This document shows, in pieces, positions 23,586 to 37,035 of a stretch of DNA of 64,000 nt (its first letter is position 1; each line of letters starts with the position of its first letter). The stretch is from Coffea arabica (Eukaryota > Streptophyta > Magnoliopsida > Gentianales > Rubiaceae). The stretch covers positions 20,416,001 to 20,480,000 of the forward strand of contig NC_092312.1 of assembly GCF_036785885.1 (NCBI RefSeq), read 5' to 3'. The position numbers and the translations under genes are program-made. The notes under the pieces are model-generated. The model saw only the letters and a program-made list of their open reading frames with translations, was not told the origin of the DNA and did no database searches.

Positions 23586-25881
23586 GGCCGGTTGAAGACT
23601 TGTGGAGATGAAAAGAAGAAATGGAAATACTACTGTAACGGGAGAATGAAAAGGGGAAGTAGCAATACAAGACTTCAGCTAAAAACAGAATGAAGCAGAT
23701 TATAAAGAGCTAGAGCAACTGGTCCGACGAAGGACGCAGTTGAGAACTTGAGATGTCATCCATTTACTTTATGGACGGCGGAGCACCGAAGGGCTCCAAC
23801 TAGCAGCTATTAGAAGCGATTTGTCTCATTCACTGAGCCAAATTTAGCATCAAATGGTCCTTGATACATGTCTCCCCGTCAATCTTACTAACATTTTAGA
23901 TTTCAAATTCTGATTGTATTGATTGATGCCCAATTTGTCTACGTAATTAAATCAATGTTGTTAAATTCAGATCGAACAGTGACTCGACTAAAATATTGGG
24001 TTATGAATCAACTGGTCGAATCGATCGGACTGTTCTAAAAAATTTGCTGACATCAGTGTGATGTCATAATTTTATATTTTTATAAGTTTCAAAAATATTG
24101 AAATTAAATTCTTGGTTACATTCAACATTTCAACCAACCATATAAAATGTTCAAAAAATGTTAGACTTGCAATCAAATATACAGCTAAAAATTATATATA
24201 AAAGTGTAAATTCATGGCTGAAATATGCCCGTTTTCCAAAACTACTTGAAAAACTAAATTAAGACAAATTAATCCAAGTTGAAATTACTAATGCTAAATT
24301 GATAAAATGATAGAGATGAAAACTCCTTAATTTGGAAATCATTTAGGAAAGCGAGTAATTTTGGTGTTTACACTAAGTGGGTGGTATTTTCTTATTCTTA
24401 TTAATAAAAGAAAATTTTACAATTTAGGTAATTCAAATTATGTTTAGGGGAAAACAAGAAAGAAAAATTTGAAAATTGAGTCAACCAATCGAATCGAGTC
24501 ACTGATTTAGCTGATTTTGAAAGGTTTTGACTAATTTTTGATCAAAATGATTTTAAGCTATAAACCAGCTCCAAAATCAGGTCAATTCCCTATCGGACCG
24601 ATCGGTCCAGTTCGAGTCTAACAACAGTTAATCAAATCATATACGCTGTTTCATACTTTCATTTACCTAATAAAATTTCCTAACTAGGTGCATGCAAGTT
24701 TATGTGGCATTTCTTTCTGTATCCTAGTGGTATCTTTCAACCGGTAAGGGGAAAATTAATTTGTGCCTCGTTTATTCATATATTTGACAAACTGTATTTG
24801 AATGAATCTGGCAGTTGTAATATTTTATTTTATTTTTTTTTAGAAAAATGTTATTTGCACTCTCATTTTTATTAATCGCACTCTCGCTATCATTTTTATC
24901 ATATAATTTTCATTTATTAGACTGTATGACAAAACAAACAGTACAAGTGCAATTAACAATAAAAAAAATAAAGTATAAATAATATTTTTTTCTTTTTTTA
25001 TTACGACCAATCCACTTAAGAGAATAAAAATATGTCCAACCAAATCTCACAAAGAGTCAAAATACTACTATATTTTTTGCTACAACGTGTTAGATAATTT
25101 AGACTATAGCAATTTGGTATATGTGATTCGATATTCAGATGAATAATACTGCAATCCTTGCCGACGCAGTTTCGAATTTGTTCCAAAATCTATTTTCTTC
25201 TTTTTCATGAGCATCAAATACACTCTAATCATGGGCACAAAAATTCCACATGGTTTGCCTAACATGAACCATAATAACAGTAGTATCATTTCACATTCAA
25301 GGAGGCAACGTGATTCTCCAAAACGTGCAAAGGGCTGTTTACATATTGCTTGATCCAGCCGCCTGCAGTGTTCATTAATAACGTAAACAACAGTAGCCGC
25401 ATCTGAAGATCGAGATTTGACTGAAAAACACATTAAGTGCTGTCGATCATTCTTCAATATAACCTGTCCTGGATTAATATTCCCCTAAAGAACTAATTCC
25501 AATTGAACAACAATATCAACACTAATCAATAAAGATGAAACAATGGAAAGGAATCAAGGTGCATGATTAAGCTAAATTAACAAGGGAATGTAACGAGAAA
25601 ATAAGAGTAAAGAGAGCACTTATTAAATGGGTTATCCTTTGAGAGTAGAATGTTTTTGCTTTTTTTTTTAAATAAAAAATGAAAATAACAAAAAATATAT
25701 ATATAAAGAAGAAAGATTTTGCAGAACCACTAATTTGGTTCGACCGAGAGAGAACGAAAATGTGTATCAGCCAATCTTGTAAGGATAGAAAGACGTTTCT
25801 CTCCTCAGTGACATCACTGAAAACTGAGAAGGAATTCATATTGTCTAATGAATGACCTAAAAATAAAATTGGCGAAATTTA
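23586..25881. other. Upstream of the cupin gene; intergenic, no gene seen
   Basis: The first few hundred bases should hold the cupin promoter. Further right the DNA is AT-rich with no supported open frame, RNA gene or clear repeat termini. Stretches such as CCGATCGGTCCAGTTCGAGTC near 24600 read like decayed repeat DNA but I cannot assign them. Confidence 0.5.
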
Positions 25882-26289
25882 GGGTGCGTTTGGAGTTGCG
25901 GTAGTTTATTAAAAAGTACTTTTTTAGCAGAGTTTTTAATAAAAGTACTTATCAACTATTTAAATAATTTTAAATATATTGTTTGGAGATATAGTTCAAT
26001 GAGTACTTATTATATTGGGTAATATGCAATTTAAAAATTTTTAAAAGTGCTTATCTCTTTATTTGGTTCATAATATAGGATAAGATGATTAAATTTGATA
26101 TTTTATTTTTTAAATCACAAAATCTACTCTAAAAGCACCAAATTTTAGCTTTTGCTAAAAGTGCTTTTAACGCCAAAAGATCTACTCCTAATTTAAAGGG
26201 ATGATATTTACCACACACTTTAAAAGTAATTATACTTTTAGCACCTAAACTACTTTATCACCAAAAGCACTGCAACCCCAAACGGGGCC
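25882..26289. mobile_element. Tourist/PIF-Harbinger-like MITE, 408 bp
   Basis: The left end reads GGGTGCGTTTGGAGTTGC and the right end, inverted, reads GGCCCCGTTTGGGGTTGC, giving imperfect terminal inverted repeats. TTA flanks both sides (25879-25881 and 26290-26292), the three-base target duplication expected for this superfamily. The interior has subterminal AAAAGTACTT/AAAAGTGCTT repeats and no coding potential. Confidence 0.75.
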
Positions 26290-26367
26290 TTAGCAATTTA
26301 GACCTTGTTTGATAACCTAATTCAACATTTAAACTTAATGGGTTTATAGCTTAATATGTTCAAAGGC

Positions 26368-26560
26368 GTTCAATAACAAAAAATAAGACATCTAAATTAA
26401 TTGAGTGGTACTGAATTTTTTAGACAAAATTTGCTCCAAAAAATAAATAATAAGTGAAAAGACGTGTTTAATAACCAAAAATAAGACATCTGAATTAATT
26501 AAGTGGTATTGAACTTTTTAGACAAAATTTGCTCCCAAAAATAAGTGATAAGTTGTTCAC
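26368..26560. repeat. Two-copy imperfect tandem repeat of about 97 bp
   Basis: The stretch TTCAATAACAAAAAATAAGA through TTTGCTCCAAAAAATAA is repeated with about 90 percent identity right after itself. It lies between two MITEs, perhaps inside a third, older element starting near ACCTTGTTTGATAACC at 26302. Confidence 0.7.
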
Positions 26561-26654
26561 TTATCACTTAATGTGATATATATTCAAATGTATCGAATTT
26601 AATATTTAACAATGTCAAATATCCTTAATGAAATTTGAACAGTTCCATTTGAAG

Positions 26655-27220
26655 CAGGGGTGGATCTACTGTGGGGGCACGGGCCCCCACTGCTCCCCTT
26701 AAATTTCTATGAATTTCTATAATACTCATAGAAATTGGATATAATTTTAAGTGTGTCCTCTGGAGTTTTGTGTATTTTGATTGATTTATATGTTTTTAAA
26801 GTTGGTTTTGATTTTGTCTATTGTTACAACTACCGTATAATGAGCTTTTTCAGTTATAAATATAGTGAAGAATTGATTACGAAATAAAATGAAAGACACT
26901 TGGATGAATGATTGTTTAGTTACTTACATTGAGAAAAATATATTTCGTGAAGTACAAAATGAGAAGGTTGTAAATCATTATCAAAATATGAACACTCGTC
27001 GCAACCAATTGCAAATGGTTTAATTTGCTTTTTGAAATAGAATTATTATTATATTAATAATTTTGAGTTTGTTTTTTTTTGTTTTTCATGGAATATATGC
27101 ATAATTTGTATTTGTTGGTGAATATTTTTCTTTTTTGCTTAAAAAACTAGAAAAATAGTAGGTAAAAAATTTTAGAATTACTTTTGCACCCACTGAAAAT
27201 TTTTTCTGGCTCCGCCGCTG
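26655..27220. mobile_element. hAT-like non-autonomous element, 566 bp
   Basis: The left end CAGGGGTGGATCTAC and the inverted right end CAGCGGCGGAGCCAG are imperfect inverted repeats of the CAGnGGnGGAnC class common to plant hAT elements. They lead into GGGGGCACGGGCCCCCACTG on the left and GTGGGTGCAAAAG (inverted) on the right. The autonomous-type element at 53461 has related ends. No clear 8 bp target duplication is left, so it is old. No coding frame. Confidence 0.65.
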
Positions 27221-30136
27221 CATAAAAAGCTTACAGACAAACATATTTTAACTATTTACAAATGTGGGCTCCAATTAATTTTGAAATCGGAGCTATTCTC
27301 ATTAAAAGTGAGTCGCAACAACTCTCGTCTACTCAGTAGTTTCTCCATTGGTGGTGTGAACCTCTTCCATCTAACCACCAACTTCAAACTTGTCTTTTCC
27401 CGGAGATGATCATGGTCTAATCCCTACAAAATACTACTACTACTAAACAAAAACTTTTTTCTGTTTAAGCTTTTTGGAAAGTTGTCGTATGACTTAAACT
27501 TTCATTGGATCAACCACGCATGCACCAATCAAAAGCCCAGTACTCGTTAGTAGTGCTGATTTTACTTCTCCACGACTCTTGTCAATTGGGTCACGTGTTT
27601 TGTACGGAGTTCTGCTTTATTGGCTGAGGACCACGTACGTTGTTGATGAGATAAGGCATGATAATTAGTTTGATAATTAGCAAATGTCGACTAGCCACCC
27701 TCCTTCAAAGCCTCAAATTCCATTTCTGTCTTGGAATATTATGTACTATTCGTTCACATTTGGACTCGAGAAATCAATCAACATCTGAGAGCAGGTTTAT
27801 ATTTTATTGGGTATCTGTCTCTTGTAGCTTTGTATTTTACCACAATATCCTCTTATAATTCGATAATATCTCTTCTAGTTTTACCCCCACCATCTTTCAC
27901 ATTAAGTGGAAAATGGAAGGCAGTCACATTAAGTAACAACGGAATTAATTTCAGTTCTGTCCTCGATTAAATATTAAACATAACAAGGTCTTTTTAATTA
28001 TTTTTTTGACTACTCTAAACTCCCGTACTGTGCCATAGTAGGCTGTATTTTTGGAAGAAATTATAATCAAGGGAAGAATTTAATAAGAGTAAGAAATTTA
28101 TGTAATTGTTCATATAATTTAGGGCACATCAAAATATAGTTAAAAAAAATAAAATTTTGTAGCAATAGTTCAAAGTATGGTAAAAACATCTCCATTATTT
28201 ATAATTAAACTACCACTTTTGATGGAAGTCGAATCCTGAAAAGAAAAAATAAAAATGTATATCATAGACTAAGGGTCTAATTAAATGTAATTGAATATTT
28301 AATTTGATAAGTAAATGAAATACCTACCAACATTTTGTATTCGATTTGATAATCTTCTACGAAGGTACGAACATTCTTTACACCAATCGATTTTAAGTAC
28401 GAAACACCAATATTGGGGGATTAATTAATTCTGTTGAATTTTGTGGAGTTCGTACTACAAATGAGAGGGCATTTGTTTTTGCATGAATTAATGTGTTGGT
28501 CAAACAATGTACCTCCATTTTCCTATAACTAAAAGCATATGGAATTCAAAAATATCATTTTTTTAGAATGTTTGTAAATAATATTGTATAAAAATATATA
28601 CATATAATTAATTTATACCTGTCTTGAAGATCGAGGTACAGGAAAATATTTAACCTTATAAGGGGTATGTTTCATGATGAAATTAAGTTGAGGGCTAAGA
28701 TGGATACCGTAAGAAAGCTGAAAGAGATGATAGATTCTTGTTTTTGTTTATGAAATGGACGAATGAACATACGGGGCAAGCATCAATGAGAAGAGATGAT
28801 AGATGTCGATGAACTATTATGAGAAATGAATAGATGGGATAAGCAACAAAAAGAGATGATAAATAACAATGAAATATTGGGGTTTTTGTCCTTTTCTTTT
28901 TTTTTTTTTTTTTTTGTTGAAACAATGAACTGTTGTGGTTGAAGGATGCTATGTTTTTATCTCTTATTATGATTTTACAAAAGTCTTAATTAGAGTGAAA
29001 TTCATATTTGATGCAAGCCAGTAGGAAATGTGATGAATTCAAAGGCGAAAACATCTCTTATTATGGTCTTGATGAGTCTTAATTGGAGTGAAATTTGTAT
29101 CTGATGCATGCCAATGAGAAACGTGTTGAGGTTAAAGATAGAAATGTGGTAGTGATTTAAGAGACATGCACACTAACGACTTAAAATGGTGTTGAACATG
29201 CATATATTAATGAGTTATTTCAGTTGTAAAGGATAATGTTTACACGATGAAATGTTTTTGAAAAGTAACTAAATATTAGTAGTATATTCGGTAGGAGTTG
29301 AGAGGAATGTATTTTATGGACTAAAATAGAGAGGAAAAGTTAATGCAAACCATTTGTATCACTTTTTATAATTTCTGTTTTACCCTCCAAATAGAGGGTA
29401 AAAATGTAAAACGCTATCATCTTCTTTCTAAAATAAACACACATAAATATATACATGGATCTTTTTTTTTCCCTAATTAAACGTCCAATAAGGTAATAAT
29501 TGCCAACAACTTTCTATAAAAAAAAAAGGAGGGAAAAGTGCAATTCTTCCATTCATATTTACAAAAAAAAAAAGAAGCATCCAACAACTAGTGAATAGTA
29601 GCATATTGCATGTAAATTAAATATACTAGTGTTAATGGCATACTCAATGTGTGTGCCATTAAAAAATAATTAAAACGAAGTAAATTTATACAGATGCTGT
29701 CCTTTGTGTAAATCGAATTGCTGTAAAATTTTTATTAAAGAAATTTGGTTTATATGAATACAAAAAAGAATGCATATTGCAAGACATTTTTACTTTTTGG
29801 AAAAAAACTTTTTGGGGGTGTTTTTGAAAAATTTTGCTGTAACAGAGTTTTTAGATTATATTTTGAGATATTTTCAGAAAATATTTGGAATATTTAAGAG
29901 TAGAAGAGTTTTTAGAATATATTTTGAGATATTTTTTTACAAAATTTTGAAAATGTAAACTAATTTTTAGATTACCTTTTAAAGTATTTTTAAAAATTTT
30001 TTATTTATTTAAAAAATTAGTTTTTAAAAAACATTCCCATCTAAACAGATTCGAATCGAAAATTTCACTTCTGTTATTCCAAACACGCGGGGAGAGCCGG
30101 AGAGAGTTCTATTTTACTTCATTTATTCTTCAAAAA
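27221..30136. other. Intergenic, repeat-rich, no gene seen
   Basis: AT-rich DNA without supported genes. A degenerate pair of about 110 bp units, each with CTCTTATTATG and GTCTTAATTnGAGTGAAATT, lies near 28965-29125. An element-like stretch near 29810-30050 has repeated GAGTTTTTAGAnTATATTTTGAGATAT units and may be a decayed MITE; its ends are unclear. Confidence 0.5.
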
Positions 30137-30150
30137 TTTGGGCGGGAAAC
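30137..30150 (+). promoter_or_regulatory. E2F-type site upstream of NUF2
   Basis: TTTGGGCGGGAAAC contains the E2F core GGCGGGAAA. It lies about 62-75 bases before the NUF2 start codon. E2F sites are typical of S-phase and cell-division gene promoters, and NUF2 is a mitotic kinetochore gene, so the position makes sense. I did not see a clear MSA (AACGG) element, which many plant G2/M genes also use. Confidence 0.65.
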
Positions 30151-30211
30151 CAATTTTCCACTTCTTCTCTTCACGGGAACTGGAGATTGGAGTCACTGCG
30201 AAGAAAGAGAA

Positions 30212-33200
30212 ATGTCGAAGTTCCAATACCCAACCCTCTCCCGGAGCGACGTCGTCGCCGTGCTTTCCGAGTATGAAATCGCCAAAATTTCTGACGCCGA
30301 CCTCCGTCGCCCCAATTTCAACTTCCTCACCAGCCTTTACTCTGCTGTCCTCCTCTACATCGACATTCTCCCGTGAATGTCCTAACTGACTTATTTCTCC
30401 TCCTTTAAATTTCTTCCACATTATGTTTTTTTTTCGAAACCCTAATCCTTTTCTTTTTTTTTTCTTCAATAAACCTACAGGGAAGAACCTGATCAGTTCG
30501 ATTTTGAGACTCTGGAGCGGATCGACAACCCGGACCATCACCGGGATTCATTTCGAGTGTTGAATTTGTTGGATAAGATCAGAGAACTTTTGGCTTCTAT
30601 TGATTGCCCTTTAAATTTCACTCTCTGCGATTTGCTTAAGCCTGACCCGGGTCGAACCGACTTCTTTCTCGGTGCCATGCTCAATTATATCGTTCACAGG
30701 TATCCCGCGAAATTAGTTCTACATTAAAATTCTCCGTTAGTGCGTTTCTTTTAATTGTTTCTGAGCCTTAAAATTTAGATTTTTCTTCAAATCTTCGAGG
30801 ATTGGAATTTGGTTTTATTAGATGGTTAGAAGCTGCTTGCCTACCGTCCTCCCCGGAACGTTCATGCTATGATATACAATTTTGTAAATCTGGCAAATCT
30901 GCCACATAGTTTAATTATGAATGCTGCTTGTTCTTTTAGGTTGTCTATTTGGACTCCTATTTGATGCTTTTTTTGAGTGGTAAGAGGGACTTGTTCTGTT
31001 ATTATGACGCTTAAAAGAGTGAGGTTAATGATATAAGCATCTATCTTTGATGTTGAGCCTAATTGTTTTTAGCTTGTGGGGATGGGGCAAGGATGGATTT
31101 TGGACCTAAGTGTTGCCGTTGAGGAGCATGGAGTGGAATTAGGATGGATTTGCACCCACCTGAAGCTCTTATCCACTAGGAGCATTCATTCAGATGCTCG
31201 TTTTTGTTGTCAAATATTACTTTGTTTTTGTTGTGTTTATTTTTTGTTGGTTTGGGATGTAGGAATGCAAAATTGGACTTATTGAGGCCTATTGTCGACG
31301 AGTTAACCCTTCTTGAAGAGCGAAAGCAAGAATTGGAGAGCAGAATGTCTCAGGTACAATCTGGAATGCAAATGTGCGGTCATGAACGTGATCTCATCTA
31401 TGAAATTTACAGATTTATCTTCCTTTCAGTTGAATGAAGAGATATTCCAGTTCAACCAATTAAGAGAAAGTGAGATGCCACTTGTTCAAGAAATTGATGC
31501 TAAAGTTAAAGAGTTGCAGCAAACAATTCAAAGTCTGAACAATCACCAGGTGTCCTTGAAGGCTAATAGGATAAAAACGAAGGAGAAGGTTAAAGAAATG
31601 GAAGCGAAGGTAGTCTTCTTAAATTATTTGCATTAATCAAAGCAAATTTGTTCAATGGGGGTCAGAAGTTATATGTATCGAAATCTTGACTGCGAGTGCT
31701 ATTCTGTGCAGAGCTTGTAATAGAAATAATCAGTTGTCTCTACTCAGAAAGCATTTCCTTGGACCATATTGAGTGAATCTTGTTCTATTACATGTTCAAA
31801 ATCATGGTTTTTATTTGTTTTTAATTTATTCTTCTGATTTTTTCCTCCTAGAATGCAAATTATATGTAAAACCATCCCAGAAATGGAAATAGAATTAAAA
31901 ACAAAAGGATATATTTGGTTAAACTTTAAATCGCCTTTTCGAATAACTAAGATGGTCTTTCCTTCTTAGTTGTCTAAGAAAGTGACTTAAGGGTCTTTCT
32001 TGAGCTTGAATTAATTTTTGATTTTTTCTTCTTCTTTACTGTATCTCAGGTTGAAAATGCTGATTTTGCCTTGGAGCAATGTAAGCTAGAAAATAAGAGT
32101 TTACTTGCTGAAATAGTTCAGTCACCAGACAAGCTTCAGGTACTAGCTGTATAATCTTTATGTGTACTATTGAACTCATTTTAGCATTATAATTTGTTCA
32201 GTTGCCCCTTGTCAGACGAGCATTGTGTATCATATAGGAAACATCTCTATTTGGGGGTGGGGGGGGGAGAGAGTATATCTTTAAGATTTACTTGGTTTGT
32301 CTTTCATATTGCTTCTTGTAAATTATTCACTGCTTTGACAGTTGGATTTTGTTCCTAAAGGATTTGGAACCTTTCTCATTGTTTTACAAGTTAGTAAGCC
32401 TGCGAGTTTCCCTCGAGTCTTTATTGGTTAGCTTGGCTTGCATATAACAACTGTATGTTTCCTTAATGTTTTCTTTTGATGTGTATAATATTCTTTCTTT
32501 TCGTAATCCAGAGAGGACTTGAGGAGAAAAAATCACTTAAAGTTGAAGCAAAGAATGCTGAAAGAGCAGCGATGCACTCCTTTCATGCCAAGGAAGCTGT
32601 TTCTGAGATTTATGCAAAGGTTGTTTTTGACACTGCTTCCTCACTGTCATATTACAAATACTTATATTCATATAGGCCAGTCTGATGTTCAATAATTGCT
32701 TATCAATGAAAATATGATCACATCTTGGTTAGTGCAAATTATACCTCACAGTAGTTATGATATCCACTGCAAAGTATAGGAATTTGGTCGACTGATTTCA
32801 CTAGATGATCCTTTCTTCTTCCATAGATTGGAGCACCTATTACATGAGCTAAGTAAGAAGCATCTGTATGCCAGAAATCTTGTGCAACGTGCCATCGCAT
32901 TCTTGTGCTAGCTTCCCATGGTTACATTAGCATATCAAGATGCTCAATTTGTAAAAAACACAGTGTTTCACGATTTTATCCCTCTTTTTTGTTTGTCTCG
33001 TGGTTGCACTACTCTGTTTTATTGTTTTCTTGTGAATTAGGATGACCTTTGTTGAAATACTTTCCCTTTTCTCTTTCTGCTTGAGGTTTACTCTTTTTAC
33101 TTTAGCATATTGAGTTGGGGGAATTAGTGAACCAAGATATTGACCTTGAACTAGAAAACAGTAATAAATAATAAATAACTGCTCTGAATGATGAAAGGAT

Positions 33201-35472
33201 CAGGTAAGTTGAAATTGAATGGGATCTGCAGTTCCAGCTATATGCTGGCAGTTTAAAGCTTTTATTTTTGGCATAAAACTTTTGAGCGTCTAATCTTAAT
33301 AATCCCTGTGTTCATGTTGGGTCGGTCTGACAGCTACGAGGGGGCATATAGTGATTGTACTGCATTTGCTTTGACGTTGTCCCTTATGGCAGTTTGTGTA
33401 CCTATAAAAAATAAAATAGAAAGTTACACGGGTAAGAAACTGAACTAGAATAGATCTGGGGGAAAAAATGAACAGTATGTAAGGAAATTAAGTGGTTATA
33501 TGTACTTCAAATAGGATCATCATTTAGGTGATTAAAGTTGGCCAAGATGATTATCAGAGAAACAATCATATGACATGGGTAAATGGTATCTCTTTTTTCT
33601 TGTAACATCAGACTGATGCACTTTTTGCATCCAAAAAAAGAAATAATGCTGCTTGAAACTTCCAGTTGAAAGTGTTTGATAGGGTCTTTGCTTGTTTTTC
33701 ATCATTTCAGGCTGGCATGAAGCTGTCCAAGCAGTTAGCTCGGATGAAAGTCCTGCAAGATCAGGTTGATTTATGATTGTTTCACCTTCTTTGCCTTGAG
33801 CAATCTATTAGGAAGTTTTGACTAAAATGTTTAAAATGGTTCAGTAGCCTTTGAGGTAGTGTAGTTGTACCCGGCATATCACAGTTTCTTCTAGAAGTTC
33901 TATCTTATCATGGTTTGATCTTTTTATATATCTATATCACCTGGCGGTCCTAGCCCCCAGCTGCTGGATGGTGCTCAGCTTCTCAACCATATGTGGGTTG
34001 AATTTGCAAGATATAGGTATCTCAAGAAATACTTAAATGGGACAGAAACTCATGGATTTTAAATAGTTGCTTTGTGCCACGTACCTTCTGGTACTTGCTA
34101 TCTGCACTTTCTTTTTGGAACTTTAGCTTAGGAATCACTTTCCTTTTGGAACTTTGGCTTAGGAATGATGTGCCTCTTGTGAGATAGTGGGAGTTTTTGT
34201 AATTTGACTTATTCTTTTGTGCCAATCTTTGAAGTAGATATGAGGCGTGTTAGATTTATTAGGAAGCTTTTTTCTTGAACTGTCCTTGCATAAACCCTTA
34301 TTATTCCCCAAAGGCAACAAAAAGCTGACTCCGGAAGTTATTGGTAGGTGAACTCGGCCAAATCAATTGAAAAGGATGTTAAACTTCTCAAAGTTAAACT
34401 GAGTGACCAAGGAGTATTGGATAAGTCGCTTGATGCTAAATTGGTTGACCTGCAAGCAAAAGGTTGCTTCAATTCTGTTTGCCATTAATTGGTTTCGTTC
34501 TACTTTACTTGAAACTCAGTATGATGAACATGTCTTCTGTTCAGTGGACCAACTGGATAAAGTAAAGTGGCAACTAGAGCAGGAAAGAGGTCAGACCTTT
34601 GAGCAGGCTACTAAAGAACTAAAGAATGTGAAGATGGAAGTGGAAGCAAACAGGAGTGCTCTACAAACTCGTCAAAAGCAGGTGGAAGCTGTTGTCATGG
34701 AGGTACTGTTTACAGTTTTAGTTCTACCGTTAACTCTTGCACGAGTGGTGGTTCTGGTTTTAAGCCTTCTCCTTCATTTATCAGGCAGATAGTATAGGTG
34801 TAAGTATTAACTCAGTCAAGGAGGCTGGAGCAGCCAAGATGCACGAAATGGGTCTAGTATCTGAAGCTATAATGAAACAGGTACAATTGTCTCAATGTCT
34901 TACAATTGATTGGAAAGGCTGGTGAGAAATTATCTAACATAAGCATATTTTGATAAGCTATTCTATATACTCTTCTATCATGGTTGAGAAAGACATGGGT
35001 ATTGACATATTTAGAACTGGTTATGCATCATCCTCGGATTGTCATGTGTGTATTCTTTATTCAGGCAATGGATATTGCAAATTGCAATGCTTAGTCTGCA
35101 TTTTAATCACAAGCTGAATAGGTTTTCGGTGCTTTAATAATGAAACTGGCTTTACTTCAAAATTATTTCTTCCTAATGTTTTCCAAGGTTGCAGATATTG
35201 CATGGACTACACACTGCACATTATTGATTGACTAGTAAATTTGTTATTTTGATAAGGGGAAGCATTTAATAGAATGGAAAGACAGGATCTTATCTGGCAG
35301 CTGTATGCTACTAATTGCTAGCGAATGGTGCCTTTTGACTCTTCTATGACTTCCTAAGACTAATACATTACCAATTTGCCTGCAGTTTTACGAGTATTCA
35401 GATTCTATAAGGGACTCGTTGCCAGGGATTGAAATTGAAGTGGACATGGTAAATATTCAGGCTGGGAACTGA
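30212..35472 (+). CDS. NUF2: Kinetochore protein NUF2
   Basis: Eleven exons join in phase into about 452 residues: 30212-30372, 30481-30699, 31263-31353, 31430-31609, 32050-32139, 32512-32619, 33711-33764, 34348-34462, 34545-34702, 34785-34880, 35386-35472. All introns are GT-AG. NUF2 is a subunit of the Ndc80 complex, which ties kinetochores to spindle microtubules in mitosis and meiosis. The N-terminal calponin-homology-like domain (about 1-165) begins MSKFQYPTLSRSDVVAVL and includes the conserved ENPDHH-type block (ERIDNPDHHRDSFRVLN). The rest is predicted coiled coil, with the plant-typical IVQSPDKLQ-RGLEEKKSL stretch. Arabidopsis NUF2 (At1g61000) is about 440 residues, so the gene looks complete. 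Exon 7 is only 54 bases and easy to miss in automated annotation. Confidence 0.95.
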
Positions 35473-36326
35473 TGAAGTCTGGCGTATCTTGTGTAGCTGA
35501 TCTTGCATTATCCGCGATCTACACAGCACAATGGATGCAGTGACTGGCATGCTTTGAAATTGTATAGTTTGTGCTGCTACTTGTAAAAAACAGTTGCATG
35601 TGTGTGCCGCTACTTTTGCTTCTTGGGAATGATATATATAGAATAATAGAAACGTTCTCTTCGGGTGGAATCTGTGAAGAGCACTTGTGCATTTTGAGAT
35701 GCAACGCCAGTACAGACATAAGTTAACAATCATGTGGGGAAGGTTCTATGCCAAGAGTCTTTGTTGCACTACTGTCCACTGTAATGATTGTCATGTAACA
35801 AGTAGCAGGCGGCTGTTTATGGTTCAGGTAACTAATTAGGTGAGTTGGTTATCAGGTCAAGTATAAGGTACAGGTTTGGCTGTAGATCAGGGAGGGAGTT
35901 TAAACTTTAAGCCTCTATACTTGCCTTAAAATCCATAGGGGTGTAGTAGTGCATTCATTTGATTTAGAGGTAAGAACCATTCCCTTTAAACCCCTCAGTC
36001 CAGTTGGATGGATAAGCTTATGGTTCAGGTGAACGGTAGGTAGATGTGTATTGCAACGGAGATTTCTTCGCATGAAACTTCCCCTAATTTGGTCCTAGGC
36101 AAGTTTAACCTTTTGAATTGGAACTGAACCAAAACAATTTCACTTGTACGATTGTGAAATGCTCAACTATTAGGCGTTTTTTTTTTTTTTTTTTTTCAAC
36201 CAGAAGAGGTGTTCCTCGACACATGTTTGACTCTTGTTAAATTAAATTACGTAGCGTAGGAACCTTGCTTGAGTTTTATGTTGTAGAACGTTCTCTCCCA
36301 AGTCCTCTTTATATCAGTACCTTTAA
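35473..36326. other. NUF2 3' region, no further gene
   Basis: Contains the presumed 3' UTR of NUF2 and AT-rich spacer with a T tract of about 19 near 36180. No other gene or repeat is recognisable. Confidence 0.55.
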
Positions 36327-37035
36327 GGGCATCTGCAACGGAGTGTAATGATGCGTGTATTGTCTACCATAACACGAGTCTATTACACAGTCATCTATCC
36401 ATTGTGGCCGTATAATAGGTGGGTCAGTGTCAAAATTCAGCAATGATAAAAATTTATACTACTAGTAAAGTTAAAGTTAGCAATGCTCATCTTTTTTTAA
36501 CGGTTATGTTTTAATTATCTATATAAACACATAATACATTCCTTTTTTTTTTTTTCATATTCTACTATTCTACTCTATTACTTCTTTTACTCTCTCACTC
36601 ATTTTGCTCAACCTCTTTGTACAGTTTTGTAAAATTTCAATTTTTTGTGATTATGGATGAGAATTTTAGTAGTTTTACAAATATGTTAAATACTCCAAAT
36701 ATAGAAGATTCATCCTCCTCACAAAATCAAAACCCCCAAAATTTTTTAAATTACCCATTTTCTGGTATTCCTACAAATGTGCAAAATTTAATGAAAGTTA
36801 ATACTTTATTTTTTAAAAATAACAAAATTATTTTTAAAAAATTATTTTATTTATTTATGGGATATGAGTTATGCATTATTAAAATAAATTTTTGATTTAA
36901 TTGTGAATCCATGCTATTATACCTTATGAAATGTAATCCATTGTAAGTGGAAGTATAGTAAAAGAGAAGAAAGTAAAATGCTGATGTGACACGTGCATTA
37001 CACTCTAAAGAGAGTGTAAACCATCGTGGATTCTC
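36327..37035. mobile_element. PIF/Harbinger-type element, 709 bp, with ORF1 remnant
   Basis: The left end GGGCATCTGCAACGG and the inverted right end GAGAATCCACGATGG are imperfect inverted repeats. TAA flanks both sides (36324-36326 and 37036-37038), the target duplication of this superfamily. Subterminal GAGTGTAATG / ACACTCT copies lie just inside each end. An internal frame near 36653 starts MDENFSSFTNMLNTPN, which resembles the start of the ORF1 (Myb-like) protein of plant Harbinger elements. No transposase is present, so it is a deletion derivative. Confidence 0.75.
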
